Below are positions 25,986-34,864 of a stretch of DNA of 64,000 nucleotides, one piece after another; within the stretch, counting starts at the first letter, position 1; each line of letters starts with the position of its first letter. The notes under the pieces were generated by a model. That model did not search any database, had not been told where the DNA came from, and worked only from the letters and a program-made list of their open reading frames with translations. A program made the position numbers and the translations under genes. The stretch comes from Paraburkholderia sp. CNPSo 3274. GTDB taxonomy: Bacteria > Pseudomonadota > Gammaproteobacteria > Burkholderiales > Burkholderiaceae. The stretch spans positions 24,888 to 88,887 of the forward strand of contig NZ_JAMBPR010000036.1 in the NCBI RefSeq assembly GCF_024206475.1. Direction: 5' to 3'.

Positions 25986-26716
25986 CGCTGCTCCTTCTTC
26001 CATGCGTCGTACGCGGCAAGCGTTGCCTCGTTCGGCGGATAGGTGCCCGGCAGCGCCGCGCCCGCCTCGATGCGCTCGGTGATGAAGCGCTCGAGCGTTT
26101 CCTGCTCCGTGGCGTCGCGCGCGACTTCCTCGGCCAGATGACGAGGAATCACGACCACGCCGTCCGCATCGCCGACGATGATGTCGCCCGGAAACACGGC
26201 CACGCCGCCGCAGCCGATCGGCACGTTCAAGTCGACCGTATGGTGCTTGCAGAGGTTGAGCGGCGCCGAGGCACCCGCGCAGAACACCGGAATGCCGAGC
26301 GCGGCGATGGTTGCGCTGTCACGCACCGGACCGTCCGAGACCATGCCGGCCACGCCGCGCACCTTCATGCGCGTGGCGAGGATCGAGCCCATCGAGGCGG
26401 CGTCGGTCACGCCGCGGCAGTCCTGCACGAGGACCGCACCCGCGGGCACGGTTTCGACGCCCTTGCGCTGCGGATGCTCGGGGTTCTGGAACGCGCTCAG
26501 CTGGTCGAGGTCCTCGCGCGCCGGAATGTTGCGCATCGTGAAGGCCGGACCGACCAGGTTGGGGGCGCCCGGCGCCGGTGGGGCGAGCGGCTTCACGCCA
26601 TGCAGGAAGACGTTGCGCAGGCCGCGCTTGAAAAGTTGCGTGGTGAGCGTGGCGTTGGAAACGTGGCGCAGTTGTTCGAGCGCGGCATCGCTCACGGGAA
26701 TGGCGGGGGAAGTCAT
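25982..26716 (-). CDS. RraA-like/HMG aldolase-type protein
   Basis: 244-aa protein of the RraA/dimethylmenaquinone-methyltransferase-like family, also including HMG/CHA aldolases. Key signatures are GMVSDGPVRD (metal/substrate motif, about residues 130-140) and FPGDIIVGDADGVVVIP (about 175-195). In sugar-acid clusters such proteins act as aldolases or decarboxylases on 2-keto acids rather than as RNase E regulators; that role is inferred from context. First gene of the minus-strand unit with lactonase and epimerase, downstream of an operator at 26798-26812. The start at 26716 (MTSPAIPVSD) has only a weak ribosome-binding site. Confidence 0.85.
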   Translation of the reverse strand: MTSPAIPVSDAALEQLRHVSNATLTTQLFKRGLRNVFLHGVKPLAPPAPGAPNLVGPAFTMRNIPAREDLDQLSAFQNPEHPQRKGVETVPAGAVLVQDCRGVTDAASMGSILATRMKVRGVAGMVSDGPVRDSATIAALGIPVFCAGASAPLNLCKHHTVDLNVPIGCGGVAVFPGDIIVGDADGVVVIPRHLAEEVARDATEQETLERFITERIEAGAALPGTYPPNEATLAAYDAWKKEQR

Positions 26717-26797
26717 CGTGTCTCGTCCGTTGTCGTGTGTCGTGGTGCGCGTGGCGCGGGCGGCGGCTCGAAAAACTGTCGAGCGGATGGGTCGCAT

Positions 26798-26825
26798 TGT
26801 TGTAATACAACACGAAAATTGTCAA
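26798..26825 (-). promoter_or_regulatory. GntR-type operator in the promoter of the RraA-lactonase-epimerase operon
   Basis: TGTTGTAATACAACA (26798-26812) is a perfect 7-1-7 palindrome and contains TTGTAATACAA, an exact match to the FadR-family pattern TNGTNNNACNA. On the minus strand a TTGACA hexamer (26820-26825) precedes it, so the operator covers the expected -10 region. It lies in the 425-bp intergenic region 26717-27141 between this operon and the divergent MFS gene. Confidence 0.8.
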
Positions 26826-27018
26826 CCCGCCACTGCGCTGCGGGGCACCCCGGGATGTCTGACGACTCATCTTCAGACTGGCGCGAAATACATCGCAAGA
26901 TTCAGCGGCCACCGCACGTTAAAAAATGATCCAAGTCAACAAACGCCCGCCCAGAAGCAGCGTCGAGCGTCCGACCCCGATCTCCCGCTAGGGAAATCCC
27001 CAGCACTTCAAGATTTGC

Positions 27019-27055
27019 TTTACAACTTTGCTCCAAATAGAATGATGTCTTACAT
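27019..27055 (+). promoter_or_regulatory. Candidate promoter and second operator for the MFS-udh unit
   Basis: TTTACA (27019-27024), 16 bp, AATGAT (27041-27046) form a plausible plus-strand promoter. ATGTCTTACAT (27045-27055) overlaps the -10/+1 region and keeps the GT-N3-AC core of the GntR palindrome seen at 26798, but with weaker flanks. It would allow the same repressor to control the divergent transporter gene. Confidence 0.5.
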
Positions 27056-27141
27056 GAAGGGCCCGATGCGCACCGGCACCAGCCTTCATCCCGGCCAGGC
27101 ACAGCTTCGCGCCAGAGCCCGCCAACAGCAGGAGACGAGCA

Positions 27142-28449
27142 GTGCAACGCAAGACAATCAAGGGGGTGCGGTGGTGGATCATCGGCCTCATCATGATCGG
27201 CACCATCTTCAACTACCTCGCGCGCAGCTCGCTCGCGGTGGCCGCACCCACGCTGACTGAAACGCTTCACATGACCACGCAGCAGTACTCGTACGTGGTC
27301 ACGGCCTTCCAGGCCTGCTATGCCCTCGCGCAGCCTGTCGCCGGTTTCGTGCTCGACTCCGTGGGCATCAAGATCGGCTTCGCGATCTTCGCGTTCGGCT
27401 GGGCCATTGCCAACATGCTGCACGGCCTCGCCGGCAGCTGGCCCGCGCTCGCGGCCTTCCGCGGCATGCTCGGCCTGACCGAAGCCGCGATCTTCCCCGC
27501 CGGCATGAAGTCCATCAGCGCATGGTTCCCGGCCAAGGAGCGCTCGGTCGCGACCGGCTGGCTCAACACCGGCACCTCGATTGGCGCGATGCTCGCTCCG
27601 CCGCTCGTCGTGTGGTGCATTCTCAAGTTCAACTGGCAGTTCGCGTTCGTCATCACCGGCGGCGGCGCGCTGATCTGGGTGGCGCTGTGGCTCGTGTTCT
27701 TCAAGATGCCCGCGGAACACCCGAGGCTCTCGCAGGAAGAGGCCGACTACATCCGCGAAGGCCAGACCGAAGCGCAGAAGTCGACCCGAGGCCGCCGCGC
27801 CTCGTTCAAGGAAGTGCTCAAGACGCGCCGCTTCTGGGGCATCGGCATTCCGCGCATGCTCGCTGAACCGGCATGGCAAACCTTCGGCGCGTGGATTCCG
27901 CTGTACATGGTCACCGTGCGCCACATGAACCTCAAGGAAATCGCGCTGTTCGCGTGGTTGCCGTTCCTCGCCGCCGACCTGGGCTGCCTGGTGGGCGGAT
28001 ATCTCGCGCCGCTCTTCATCCGCTGGTTCGGCTGCTCGCTCATCACCTCGCGCAAGCTCGTCATCACGACCGGCGCGCTGCTGATGGTCGGTCCCGCCTG
28101 CGTGGGCCTCGTTGCGAGCCCCTACGCCGCCATCGCCCTCTTCTGCGTCGGCACGTTCGCACACCAGACAATTTCGGGCGCGCTGTTCACGCTGGCTTCG
28201 GACGTGTTCGGCCAGCACGAAGTCGCCACGGCCACGGGTCTCTCGGGTATGTTTGGCTACCTCGGCGCGACGGTGTTCTCGCTCATCGTCGGCGCAGTGG
28301 CCAGCACGATCGGTTATAACCCGTTGTTCGTGTGCCTCATGCTGTTCGACATCATCGGCGCCTGCGTGGCATGGCGACTGATCTCGAACGAGCAGAAGGA
28401 CAACGCGGGTAACCCTGCGCTCCAGCCCTCGCATAAAGTGAAGGCCTGA
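27142..28449 (+). CDS. MFS hexuronate/sugar-acid transporter (ExuT/GudP-like, ACS family)
   Basis: 435-aa inner-membrane symporter of the anion:cation symporter family, the group containing hexuronate (ExuT) and glucarate/galactarate (GudP) permeases. Signatures seen are TIFNYLARSSLAVAAPTL in TM1, GFVLDSVGIKIGF in loop 2-3, and RGMLGLTEAAIFPAGMKSIS in TM4, with the usual ACS ending of charged residues. The start is GTG with AGGAG 7 bases upstream. It is followed after 69 bp by the uronate dehydrogenase gene. The gene neighbourhood (lactonase, dehydratase, dioxovalerate dehydrogenase) supports sugar-acid uptake; the exact sugar is inferred. Confidence 0.88.
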   Translation: MQRKTIKGVRWWIIGLIMIGTIFNYLARSSLAVAAPTLTETLHMTTQQYSYVVTAFQACYALAQPVAGFVLDSVGIKIGFAIFAFGWAIANMLHGLAGSWPALAAFRGMLGLTEAAIFPAGMKSISAWFPAKERSVATGWLNTGTSIGAMLAPPLVVWCILKFNWQFAFVITGGGALIWVALWLVFFKMPAEHPRLSQEEADYIREGQTEAQKSTRGRRASFKEVLKTRRFWGIGIPRMLAEPAWQTFGAWIPLYMVTVRHMNLKEIALFAWLPFLAADLGCLVGGYLAPLFIRWFGCSLITSRKLVITTGALLMVGPACVGLVASPYAAIALFCVGTFAHQTISGALFTLASDVFGQHEVATATGLSGMFGYLGATVFSLIVGAVASTIGYNPLFVCLMLFDIIGACVAWRLISNEQKDNAGNPALQPSHKVKA

Positions 28450-28464
28450 TCGACCTATTCGCCG

Positions 28465-28491
28465 GCCGGCGCCCGCGAGGGTGCCGGCTTT
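28465..28491 (+). terminator. Intercistronic hairpin between transporter and dehydrogenase
   Basis: GCCGGCGCCC (28465-28474) pairs with GGGTGCCGGC (28479-28488) with one G-T pair and a GCGA loop, followed by TTTC. It looks like an attenuator or mRNA-stabilising hairpin that could give lower expression of the downstream dehydrogenase than of the permease. Confidence 0.45.
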
Positions 28492-28518
28492 CGGCATTGC
28501 TACGTGAGGACAATCACA

Positions 28519-29343
28519 GTGAAGAAAGTTGCATTGACCGGCGCGGCCGGCCAGCTCGGCACCGTGTTGCGCAAGGGCCTGCTCGAACGCGGCGTGAACC
28601 TGCGTTCCGCGGCCGGCTCGAAGCCGCTTGAACCGCTCGTCGCGGGCGAAGACGTGATGCACGGCGACCTGCGCGACCCCGCCGTGGTCGACCGCCTGCT
28701 CGACGGCGTGGACGTGCTGATCCACATGGCCGGCACGAGCGTCGAGCGCCCCCTGCCCGAGATCATCGAGAACAACCTGCGCAGTCTCGTCGAAGTCTAC
28801 GAAGGCATGCGCCGCCACGGTACGAAGCGCATGCTGTTCGCGAGCTCGAATCACGCGATCGGCATGTACCCCGTGGAAGAGAAGCTCACGCTGGACTGCG
28901 CGTTTCGCCCGGACGGTTTCTACGGTCTCTCCAAGGCATGGGGCGAATCGCTCGCGCGCCTGTACTGGGACAAACACGGCATCGAAACCGTGAACGTGCG
29001 CATCGGCAGTTGCCTGCCGAGGCCCACCGAGTTCCGTCAATTGAGCACGTGGTTCGGCCACGAGGACCTGTTTCATCTCGTCGATCGTGTGATCAATGTG
29101 GATGAGATCGGTTTTGCCGTGGTGTGGGGCGTGTCGAACAACACGCGCAGCTACTGGATTCAGGAAGGCGCGCACGACGACGCGAAGCGCCTCGGCTATG
29201 AGCCGAAGCAGAATTCGGAAGACTGGGCGGCTGAAATTCTGGCGCAGAAGAACCCGCTCGACGCCACGGCGCAGCGGTATCAGGGCGGCAGTTTCGCCAG
29301 CTTCGATTACACGCCGGTGGAGAAGCGCGGCAAGCGGTCGTGA
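28519..29343 (+). CDS. udh: Uronate dehydrogenase-like NAD-dependent SDR
   Basis: About 274-aa extended short-chain dehydrogenase that closely resembles uronate dehydrogenases, which oxidise D-galacturonate or D-glucuronate to the aldarolactone with NAD+. Numbering from the upstream GTG at 28504, it has the Rossmann motif GAAGQLG (13-19), the catalytic Ser in FASSNHAIG (114-115) and Tyr140/Lys144 in YGLSK. The segment VRIGSCLPRPTEFRQLSTWF is characteristic of Udh. GTG at 28519 is preferred as start because GAGG lies 9 bases before it. The product would feed the SMP-30 lactonase at 25 kb. Expression is probably shared with the upstream permease. Confidence 0.87.
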   Translation: MKKVALTGAAGQLGTVLRKGLLERGVNLRSAAGSKPLEPLVAGEDVMHGDLRDPAVVDRLLDGVDVLIHMAGTSVERPLPEIIENNLRSLVEVYEGMRRHGTKRMLFASSNHAIGMYPVEEKLTLDCAFRPDGFYGLSKAWGESLARLYWDKHGIETVNVRIGSCLPRPTEFRQLSTWFGHEDLFHLVDRVINVDEIGFAVVWGVSNNTRSYWIQEGAHDDAKRLGYEPKQNSEDWAAEILAQKNPLDATAQRYQGGSFASFDYTPVEKRGKRS

Positions 29344-29370
29344 TGCGTCGCTTTCCGGTGTTTGCGTTTT

Positions 29371-29397
29371 AGCGCCCCTTGTGGGGCGCTTTTTTTT
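29371..29397 (+). terminator. Intrinsic terminator after udh
   Basis: AGCGCCCC (29371-29378) and GGGGCGCT (29383-29390) form a perfect stem with loop TTGT followed by eight T. It ends the MFS-udh transcript. Confidence 0.95.
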
Positions 29398-29458
29398 GCC
29401 TACGCACTTAGTTTCAGGCGTTCCAGCGCGGCGGCGTGCGGCATGTCCTGCTGATCAT

Positions 29459-30658
29459 TCATACGGTCAACTCACCGTCACGCACGACGATGCGTCCGTT
29501 CGCGACGACAAGCTTGCGCTTCGGCCGCGCGACGACGGCATGCGCGACGCTCTCCGCCTCCACGACGACCAGGTCCGCACGCGCCCCGACGCGCAGGCCA
29601 TAGTCGGCGAAACCGCAGCCGCGCGCGGCGGCATCGCTCACGCAGTCAAACGCGATCGCGATATCGTCGTCGCGCCGCAAGTCGTAGCGCAAGCCGATCA
29701 ACATGGCGCGCTCGAGCATGTCGGGCGCGCCATACGGCGACCACGTGTCACGAATGCCGTCATTGCCGCCAAACATCGTCACGCCCTTCTCGCGGCAGAC
29801 CTTGAGCGGCGGAACCGGGCACGAAGGCGGTGCGCTCGTCAGCAGCGCCACGCGCAGTTGCGCAATCCGTTCGATCAATGCATCGCGCGCGCGCTCCGGC
29901 AACGCGCCCAGACAAAACGCGTGACTCACGACAACCTGACCTTGCATGCCGAGCGCCTGCACGCGATCGAGCAGCAGTTTCAGCGTGAACGCCCCCACCT
30001 CGCCAGGTTCGTGCAGATGAATATCGATCGGCTTGCGATGGCGATCCGCCAGTTCGAACGTGGCATCGAGCGAGGCCACGGGATCGCCGTCGATCAGCGC
30101 CGGGTCGAGCGCACCGAGCACGTCGGCGCCGGCCGCCAGTGCGCTGTCGAGCAGTTCGACCGTACCCGGCCGGATCAGCATGCCCGACTGCGGAAACGCG
30201 ACGATCTGCATGTCCAGTCCATCGCGCATCGTCTGCCGCGTGGCGAGCACGCCTTCGAGGTAACGCAGGCGCGCGTCGGTGTCGATATCGACATGCGTGC
30301 GCATGCGCGTCGTGCCAGCCTGCACGAAGGCGCGCGCGAGCGCGAGCGATTGCGCGGCGGCGTCGTGCCCGGACGTCTTGCGCCATTCGCGCTCGTTGCC
30401 GATGCGGTCGGTGAGCAGCGGCCCGACCTCGTTGCGATACCACGGGCGGCCCCAGTTGCTCTTGTCGAGGTGCGTGTGGCCTTCGACGAAACCGGGCAAC
30501 AGCAACCCTGCGCCGCCGTCCACGACCGGCACGCCCGGTTGTGTCGGGACGTGGGGTCCGATTGCCTCGATGCGGCCATTGGCGAGCGCGACGCAAACGC
30601 GCTGGCCGTCGGCCAGCCGGACGTTGGAGAGATGAAGTGAGGAAGCCATGGACGTCAT
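29459..30658 (-). CDS. Amidohydrolase, cytosine deaminase-like
   Basis: 399-aa metal-dependent hydrolase of the amidohydrolase superfamily, closest in pattern to cytosine deaminase and related N-acyl/aminohydrolases. Metal ligands are visible in GFVEGHTHLDKSNW (His-x-His, strand 1), DIHLHEPGE (about residue 215), VVSHAFCLG (about 245) and the catalytic Asp in FGGNDGIRDTW. Cytoplasmic. The start at 30658 has AAGGAG seven bases upstream. It is convergent with udh and separated from the porin gene by a terminator, so it is probably its own unit. A role in deamination of a pyrimidine-like or other ring compound is possible; not obviously part of the sugar-acid pathway. Confidence 0.83.
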   Translation of the reverse strand: MTSMASSLHLSNVRLADGQRVCVALANGRIEAIGPHVPTQPGVPVVDGGAGLLLPGFVEGHTHLDKSNWGRPWYRNEVGPLLTDRIGNEREWRKTSGHDAAAQSLALARAFVQAGTTRMRTHVDIDTDARLRYLEGVLATRQTMRDGLDMQIVAFPQSGMLIRPGTVELLDSALAAGADVLGALDPALIDGDPVASLDATFELADRHRKPIDIHLHEPGEVGAFTLKLLLDRVQALGMQGQVVVSHAFCLGALPERARDALIERIAQLRVALLTSAPPSCPVPPLKVCREKGVTMFGGNDGIRDTWSPYGAPDMLERAMLIGLRYDLRRDDDIAIAFDCVSDAAARGCGFADYGLRVGARADLVVVEAESVAHAVVARPKRKLVVANGRIVVRDGELTV

Positions 30659-30740
30659 ACCGATTCTCCTTGAAGCATCGCAGGATCTTATCGATTCGGC
30701 CAGATATTCAAAGATTAGATGTTCTACTACCTCTGCCCGC

Positions 30741-30779
30741 AAAAAAACGGCGGTGCCGGTTATCAACCCGGCACCGCCG
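30741..30779 (-). terminator. Intrinsic terminator of the porin gene
   Basis: Twelve-bp stem CGGCGGTGCCGG (30748-30759) / CCGGCACCGCCG (30768-30779), followed on the minus strand by seven T (30741-30747), 39 bp after the porin stop. Confidence 0.93.
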
Positions 30780-30818
30780 AAGATACTGCTTTCGGAGCGT
30801 GAAGACTTCGATGTGTAT

Positions 30819-32027
30819 TTAGAAGCGGTGAACGATACCGATCGCGCCCGCAACCTGGCTGCGCGACGAGGACGGCGCGCTGTTCTGGCCGTCGCCGATG
30901 TCGGCGGTTGCGTTGATGATGCTGCTCGCGCCGTTCGCGCCAGGCGTGCCCAGCGTCTGGCCGCCCGCGCGCTGGTACGCTTCGACGACGTAAATACCCG
31001 TGCGCTTCGACAGCGTGTAGTACTGCGAGAGGTTGTACTGTGCGTACGAAGCCGAGCTCTGGATGCCGTTGGCCTTGGTCGCGCGCGTGTAGGCGAAGCC
31101 AGCCGCGAGGTCGAGCACGGTGAGCGGCTTGTAGTGCAGCACGACGCCGCCCGTGTTCCAGATCTGCGTGTCGACGAAGCGCGAATTCACGCCCGGAATG
31201 TACTGGACGTTCGAGTAGGCCACCGAGATGTCCCACTGCGAGCTGAACTGGTAGCCTGCCGTCACGGCGAGGCGCTGCTGCGTCTGTGCCCACTGGAAGC
31301 CGTTGGTGAGCGCCGATACGCCCGGCTCGCCGGCGCTGTTCGCCGTCGAGTTCGCATCCCATGGGCCGCCGCCGCTCGCCGCGTTGCTCAGGCGCTCGAA
31401 GCCCACCGCGATGCCTGCCGGACCGTGCAGATATTGTGCGGCCACGCTCCACGTCTGGCCAGCGCCGGTGCTGCCCGGCACGCCGCCCAGCGCGTACATG
31501 CCGCTCACGGTCAGGCCCGCGATGTTCGGCGACGTATAGACCAGCGAGTTATTGATGCGATAGATCGTGTCCATCGAATCGATATCGCCCGGGTGCGCGC
31601 CGTATGCGCCGGTCAGCCACGTGGTCGGGCTGAACGGCGAGAGCAGCGTGTAGTACGGCGCGTACTGGCGGCCAGCCGTCAGCGTGCCATAGTTCGCATT
31701 CGCAACGCCAACCCATGCGGCACGGCTGAACATCAGGTTCGGAGTCGATTGCGCGCCGGTTGCCGAGTTATAGCCTTCTTCCAACTGGAAAATTGCGCGC
31801 GTGCCGCCGCCCAGATCTTCGCTGCCCTTCAAGCCGAAACGCGAGCCGGCCCACACGCCCTGCACCATCTTGACGACAGAAGCGCCGCCGGCATTGCTGC
31901 CGAGCTTGGCCGAACTGCTCTGATACCCAATACCGGCATCGACGATACCGTACAGCGTGACGCTGCTTTGCGCGTGTGCGCCCAGCGCGGCGAGTCCAAG
32001 CGCGGAAGCGAGGATAGTTTTTTTCAT
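30819..32027 (-). CDS. Outer-membrane trimeric porin (Burkholderia OmpC type)
   Basis: 402-aa general-diffusion porin of the Gram-negative betaproteobacterial porin family. A Sec signal peptide ends in ALGAHA; the mature protein starts QSSVTLYGIVDAGIGY, the family signature, and ends in a terminal Phe (GIVHRF) needed for beta-barrel assembly. Alternating aromatic strands fit a 16-stranded barrel. RBS AGGA upstream. It lies between the dehydratase/ABC operon and an amidohydrolase, with its own terminator. Its place next to the sugar-acid genes suggests that it admits the pathway substrate through the outer membrane. Confidence 0.93.
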   Translation of the reverse strand: MKKTILASALGLAALGAHAQSSVTLYGIVDAGIGYQSSSAKLGSNAGGASVVKMVQGVWAGSRFGLKGSEDLGGGTRAIFQLEEGYNSATGAQSTPNLMFSRAAWVGVANANYGTLTAGRQYAPYYTLLSPFSPTTWLTGAYGAHPGDIDSMDTIYRINNSLVYTSPNIAGLTVSGMYALGGVPGSTGAGQTWSVAAQYLHGPAGIAVGFERLSNAASGGGPWDANSTANSAGEPGVSALTNGFQWAQTQQRLAVTAGYQFSSQWDISVAYSNVQYIPGVNSRFVDTQIWNTGGVVLHYKPLTVLDLAAGFAYTRATKANGIQSSASYAQYNLSQYYTLSKRTGIYVVEAYQRAGGQTLGTPGANGASSIINATADIGDGQNSAPSSSRSQVAGAIGIVHRF

Positions 32028-32146
32028 CGGTAGTCCTATCTTTAGTCGTTGTGGTTTGATACTCGTTAAAACCCTGGTTGCTACATTGCCTCCTGTCCGG
32101 CCAGGAGCGCATCACCCCTGAAGCGCTCCTGGCCGAATACGTCTCC

Positions 32147-33898
32147 TTAGTGAATCTCGGGTTCGCCGCCCGCGCTGGCGCACGAGCCGCCCGCGCCGTC
32201 ACGCTGCATGAAGTCGAACTCGCAGCCGTTGTTGGCCTGCATGACGTGCATCTGGTACATCGCGCCGTAGCCGCGCTTGAAGCGCGGTTCCGGTGCGACC
32301 CACGCGGCCTTGCGGCGCGCCATTTCCTCGTCCGAAATCAGTACGTTCAGGCGACGCTCCGGCACGTTCAGCTCGATCAGATCGCCGTCCTGCACGAGTG
32401 CGAGCGGACCGCCAATGAACGATTCCGGCGCCACGTGCAGCACGCACGCGCCATAGCTCGTCCCGCTCATGCGCGCGTCGGAAATACGCAACATATCGCG
32501 CACGCCCTTCTGGAGAATTTTTTGCGGAATCGGCAGTTGGCCCCACTCGGGCATGCCAGGCGCGCCAACCGGACCTGCGTTCTGGAGCACGATCACGCTG
32601 TTTTCGTCGCACTCGAGGTCTTCGCTGTCGATGCGCGCGGCCATGTCGTTGTAGTCCTTGAAGACCACAGCCTTGCCCGTGTGCACGTGCAGACGCTTTT
32701 CCGCCGCGCCCGGTTTGATCACGGCGCCGTCCGGCGCGAGATTGCCGCGCAGCACGGCGAGGCCCGTATCCGGCATGAGCGGCTTCGCACGGCGATAGAT
32801 CACCTCTTCGCTGTAGATCTCGGCGTCGGCGATGTTCTCGCCGAGCGTCTTGCCGTTCACGGTCATCTGCGTGCCGTCGATCAGGTCGCCGAGTTCCTTG
32901 AGCATCGCGCGCAGGCCGCCGGCGTAGTAGAAGTCCTCCATGAGGTACTTGCCGGTCGGGCGGATGTTCGCGAGCACCGGCGTGCGGCGCGCGATTTCGT
33001 CGTATTGCGCGAGCGTGAGATCGACACCGGCGCGGCGCGCCAGCGCGATCATGTGAACGATCGCGTTGGTCGAGCCCGAGAGCGCGAGACACGTGGTCAC
33101 CGCGTTGTCGACCGACTTGCGCGTGATGATGTCCGAAGGCTTCAGGTCTTCCCACACCATCTCGACGATGCGCATGCCCGTCTTTGCCGACATCTGCGCG
33201 TGGCGCGAGTCCGGCGCGGGAATCGAGGCGAAACCCGGCAGCGTGAAGCCCAGTGCTTCCGCGGCGCTCGTCATCGTCGATGCCGTGCCCATCGTCATGC
33301 AGTGGCCCGGCGAGCGCGCGATGCCGCCTTCCACGCCCTTCCAGTCCTCATCGGTGATCTTGCCCGCGCGCAGGTCGGCCCAGTACTTCCAGGTGTCCGA
33401 GCCCGAACCGAGCGTCACGCCGTTCCAGTTGCCGTTGAGCATCGGACCCGCGGGCAGGAAGATCGTCGGCAGATCCATCGAGATCGCGCCCATCAGCAGC
33501 GCGGGCGTGGTCTTGTCGCAGCCGCCCATCAGCACGACGCCGTCGGCCGGGTACGAACGGATCGTCTCCTCCGCTTCCATGGCGAGGAAGTTGCGATAGA
33601 GCATCGTGGTGGGCTTCTGGAACGGCTCGGAAAGCGTTTGCACCGGCAGCTCGATCGGGAAACCACCTGCCTGCCAGATGCCGCGCTTGACCTCTTCCAC
33701 GCGCTGCTTGAAGTGCGTATGGCAAGGGTTGATCTCGCTCCACGTATTGAGGATGGCGATCACCGGTTTGCCCGCGTACTCTTCGCGGCTGTAGCCCATC
33801 TGCGCGGTGCGCGAGCGATGGCCGAACGACCGCAGGTCGTTCACGCCATACCAGCGGTGGCTGCGCAGTTCTTCGGGGGTCTTTCGCTTCTTGCTCAT
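32147..33898 (-). CDS. IlvD/Edd-family sugar-acid dehydratase (L-arabinonate dehydratase type)
   Basis: 583-aa Fe-S dehydratase of the IlvD/Edd family, which removes water from an aldonate or aldarate to give a 2-keto-3-deoxy acid. The three cluster cysteines are at 59 (NPCHTHF), 127 (GGCDKTTP) and 200 (SPGHCMTMG). The sequence is closer in feel to L-arabinonate/sugar-acid dehydratases than to IlvD of branched-chain synthesis (start SKKRKTPEELRSHRWYG, PDSRHAQMSAKTGMRIVEM). RBS GGAG. It lies 40 bp after the second ABC permease gene, so it is co-transcribed with the importer. The product would go to the DapA-family dehydratase at 40 kb. C-terminal tail is Gly/Ser/Cys-rich. Confidence 0.9.
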   Translation of the reverse strand: MSKKRKTPEELRSHRWYGVNDLRSFGHRSRTAQMGYSREEYAGKPVIAILNTWSEINPCHTHFKQRVEEVKRGIWQAGGFPIELPVQTLSEPFQKPTTMLYRNFLAMEAEETIRSYPADGVVLMGGCDKTTPALLMGAISMDLPTIFLPAGPMLNGNWNGVTLGSGSDTWKYWADLRAGKITDEDWKGVEGGIARSPGHCMTMGTASTMTSAAEALGFTLPGFASIPAPDSRHAQMSAKTGMRIVEMVWEDLKPSDIITRKSVDNAVTTCLALSGSTNAIVHMIALARRAGVDLTLAQYDEIARRTPVLANIRPTGKYLMEDFYYAGGLRAMLKELGDLIDGTQMTVNGKTLGENIADAEIYSEEVIYRRAKPLMPDTGLAVLRGNLAPDGAVIKPGAAEKRLHVHTGKAVVFKDYNDMAARIDSEDLECDENSVIVLQNAGPVGAPGMPEWGQLPIPQKILQKGVRDMLRISDARMSGTSYGACVLHVAPESFIGGPLALVQDGDLIELNVPERRLNVLISDEEMARRKAAWVAPEPRFKRGYGAMYQMHVMQANNGCEFDFMQRDGAGGSCASAGGEPEIH

Positions 33899-33937
33899 CT
33901 TGCGTTGCTCCAGGTGTTTCCAGTAAAGCCGCCGGCC

Positions 33938-34864
33938 CTAGCGCTGCTCCTTCACGCGCGACACGAGCTGTGTCGGGCTGACGAACTGCAGGGCGACCAG
34001 CACCCACGCAAGCGTGATGGCCATGTAGATCATGGCCATGGCGTCGATGGATTGCGGCGCACGCACGCCCGTCGAGAAGACGGCGTAGTACAGCGCCACC
34101 ACCAGCGTTTGCGTGTCGGGTCCGGCGGTAAAGAAAGTAAGTTCAAACATGCCAATCGTGCGCACGAGCACGAGCAGCCCCGCCGCCAGCATCCCCGGCA
34201 CGAGGAGCGGCAGCAATACATAACGGAAATAGCGCAGCGTGTTAGCGCCGAAAATGCGTGCGGCCGACTCGAGGTTCGGATCGATCTGCTCGATGAACGG
34301 CGTCATCACGAGGATCACGAACGGCAGCGCGGGCACCAGGTTCGCGAGGATTACGCCGGGCAGCGTGCCCGCCAGGCCGAACTGGTACATGGCGGTCGCC
34401 ATCGGAATACCGTACGTGACGGGCGGCACCATGAGCGGCAGCAGGAACACGAGCATGGCAATGCGCTTGCCAGGAAACTGCGCGCGCGCCAACGCGTAGG
34501 CGGCAGGCACGCCCAGCGCGATGGAGAGCAGCACGACCGAGCCGACCACTTCGAACGTCACCCACAGCACGCTCGAAAGCTGGAAGTCGCGCCACGCCTG
34601 CGCATACCAGTGCAGCGTGAAGCCCTGCGGCAGCGGCGTGCCGAACCAGCGCGTGGCGATGGAGTTCACGCCCACGGTGGCGATCAGCAGCACCACGTTG
34701 AGCAGGAAGAACACCACGCCGCCCCAGACGCACACTTTCCAGAGCACGTCGGGCAGGCGCGAAGCGGGCTTGGCCTGCACAGCGTTGGCGGCCGGAGCGC
34801 CGTGTTCCTCGCTCGCCTGCGCACCCGTGCTCAGGCCGGCCGCGTTGCGTTGATGTGCGGTCAT
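33938..34864 (-). CDS. ABC transporter permease (PotC-like)
   Basis: 308-aa inner-membrane permease of the spermidine/putrescine and iron(III)-type ABC importer family. A 50-residue cytoplasmic N-terminus precedes six helices. The EAA-type coupling loop is seen as LESAARIFGANTLRYFRYVLLP near residue 215. The start overlaps the stop of the other permease by one base (TGATG). It forms the second half of a heterodimeric pore. In this operon (SBP, ATPase, permease, permease, dehydratase) the cargo is presumably the sugar acid processed by the dehydratase. Confidence 0.9.
   Translation of the reverse strand: MTAHQRNAAGLSTGAQASEEHGAPAANAVQAKPASRLPDVLWKVCVWGGVVFFLLNVVLLIATVGVNSIATRWFGTPLPQGFTLHWYAQAWRDFQLSSVLWVTFEVVGSVVLLSIALGVPAAYALARAQFPGKRIAMLVFLLPLMVPPVTYGIPMATAMYQFGLAGTLPGVILANLVPALPFVILVMTPFIEQIDPNLESAARIFGANTLRYFRYVLLPLLVPGMLAAGLLVLVRTIGMFELTFFTAGPDTQTLVVALYYAVFSTGVRAPQSIDAMAMIYMAITLAWVLVALQFVSPTQLVSRVKEQR

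Noticed and set aside
26902..29175. 757-codon minus-strand open frame
   Set aside because: It lies opposite the MFS transporter and uronate dehydrogenase genes, whose family motifs are clear; composition is that of a shadow frame.
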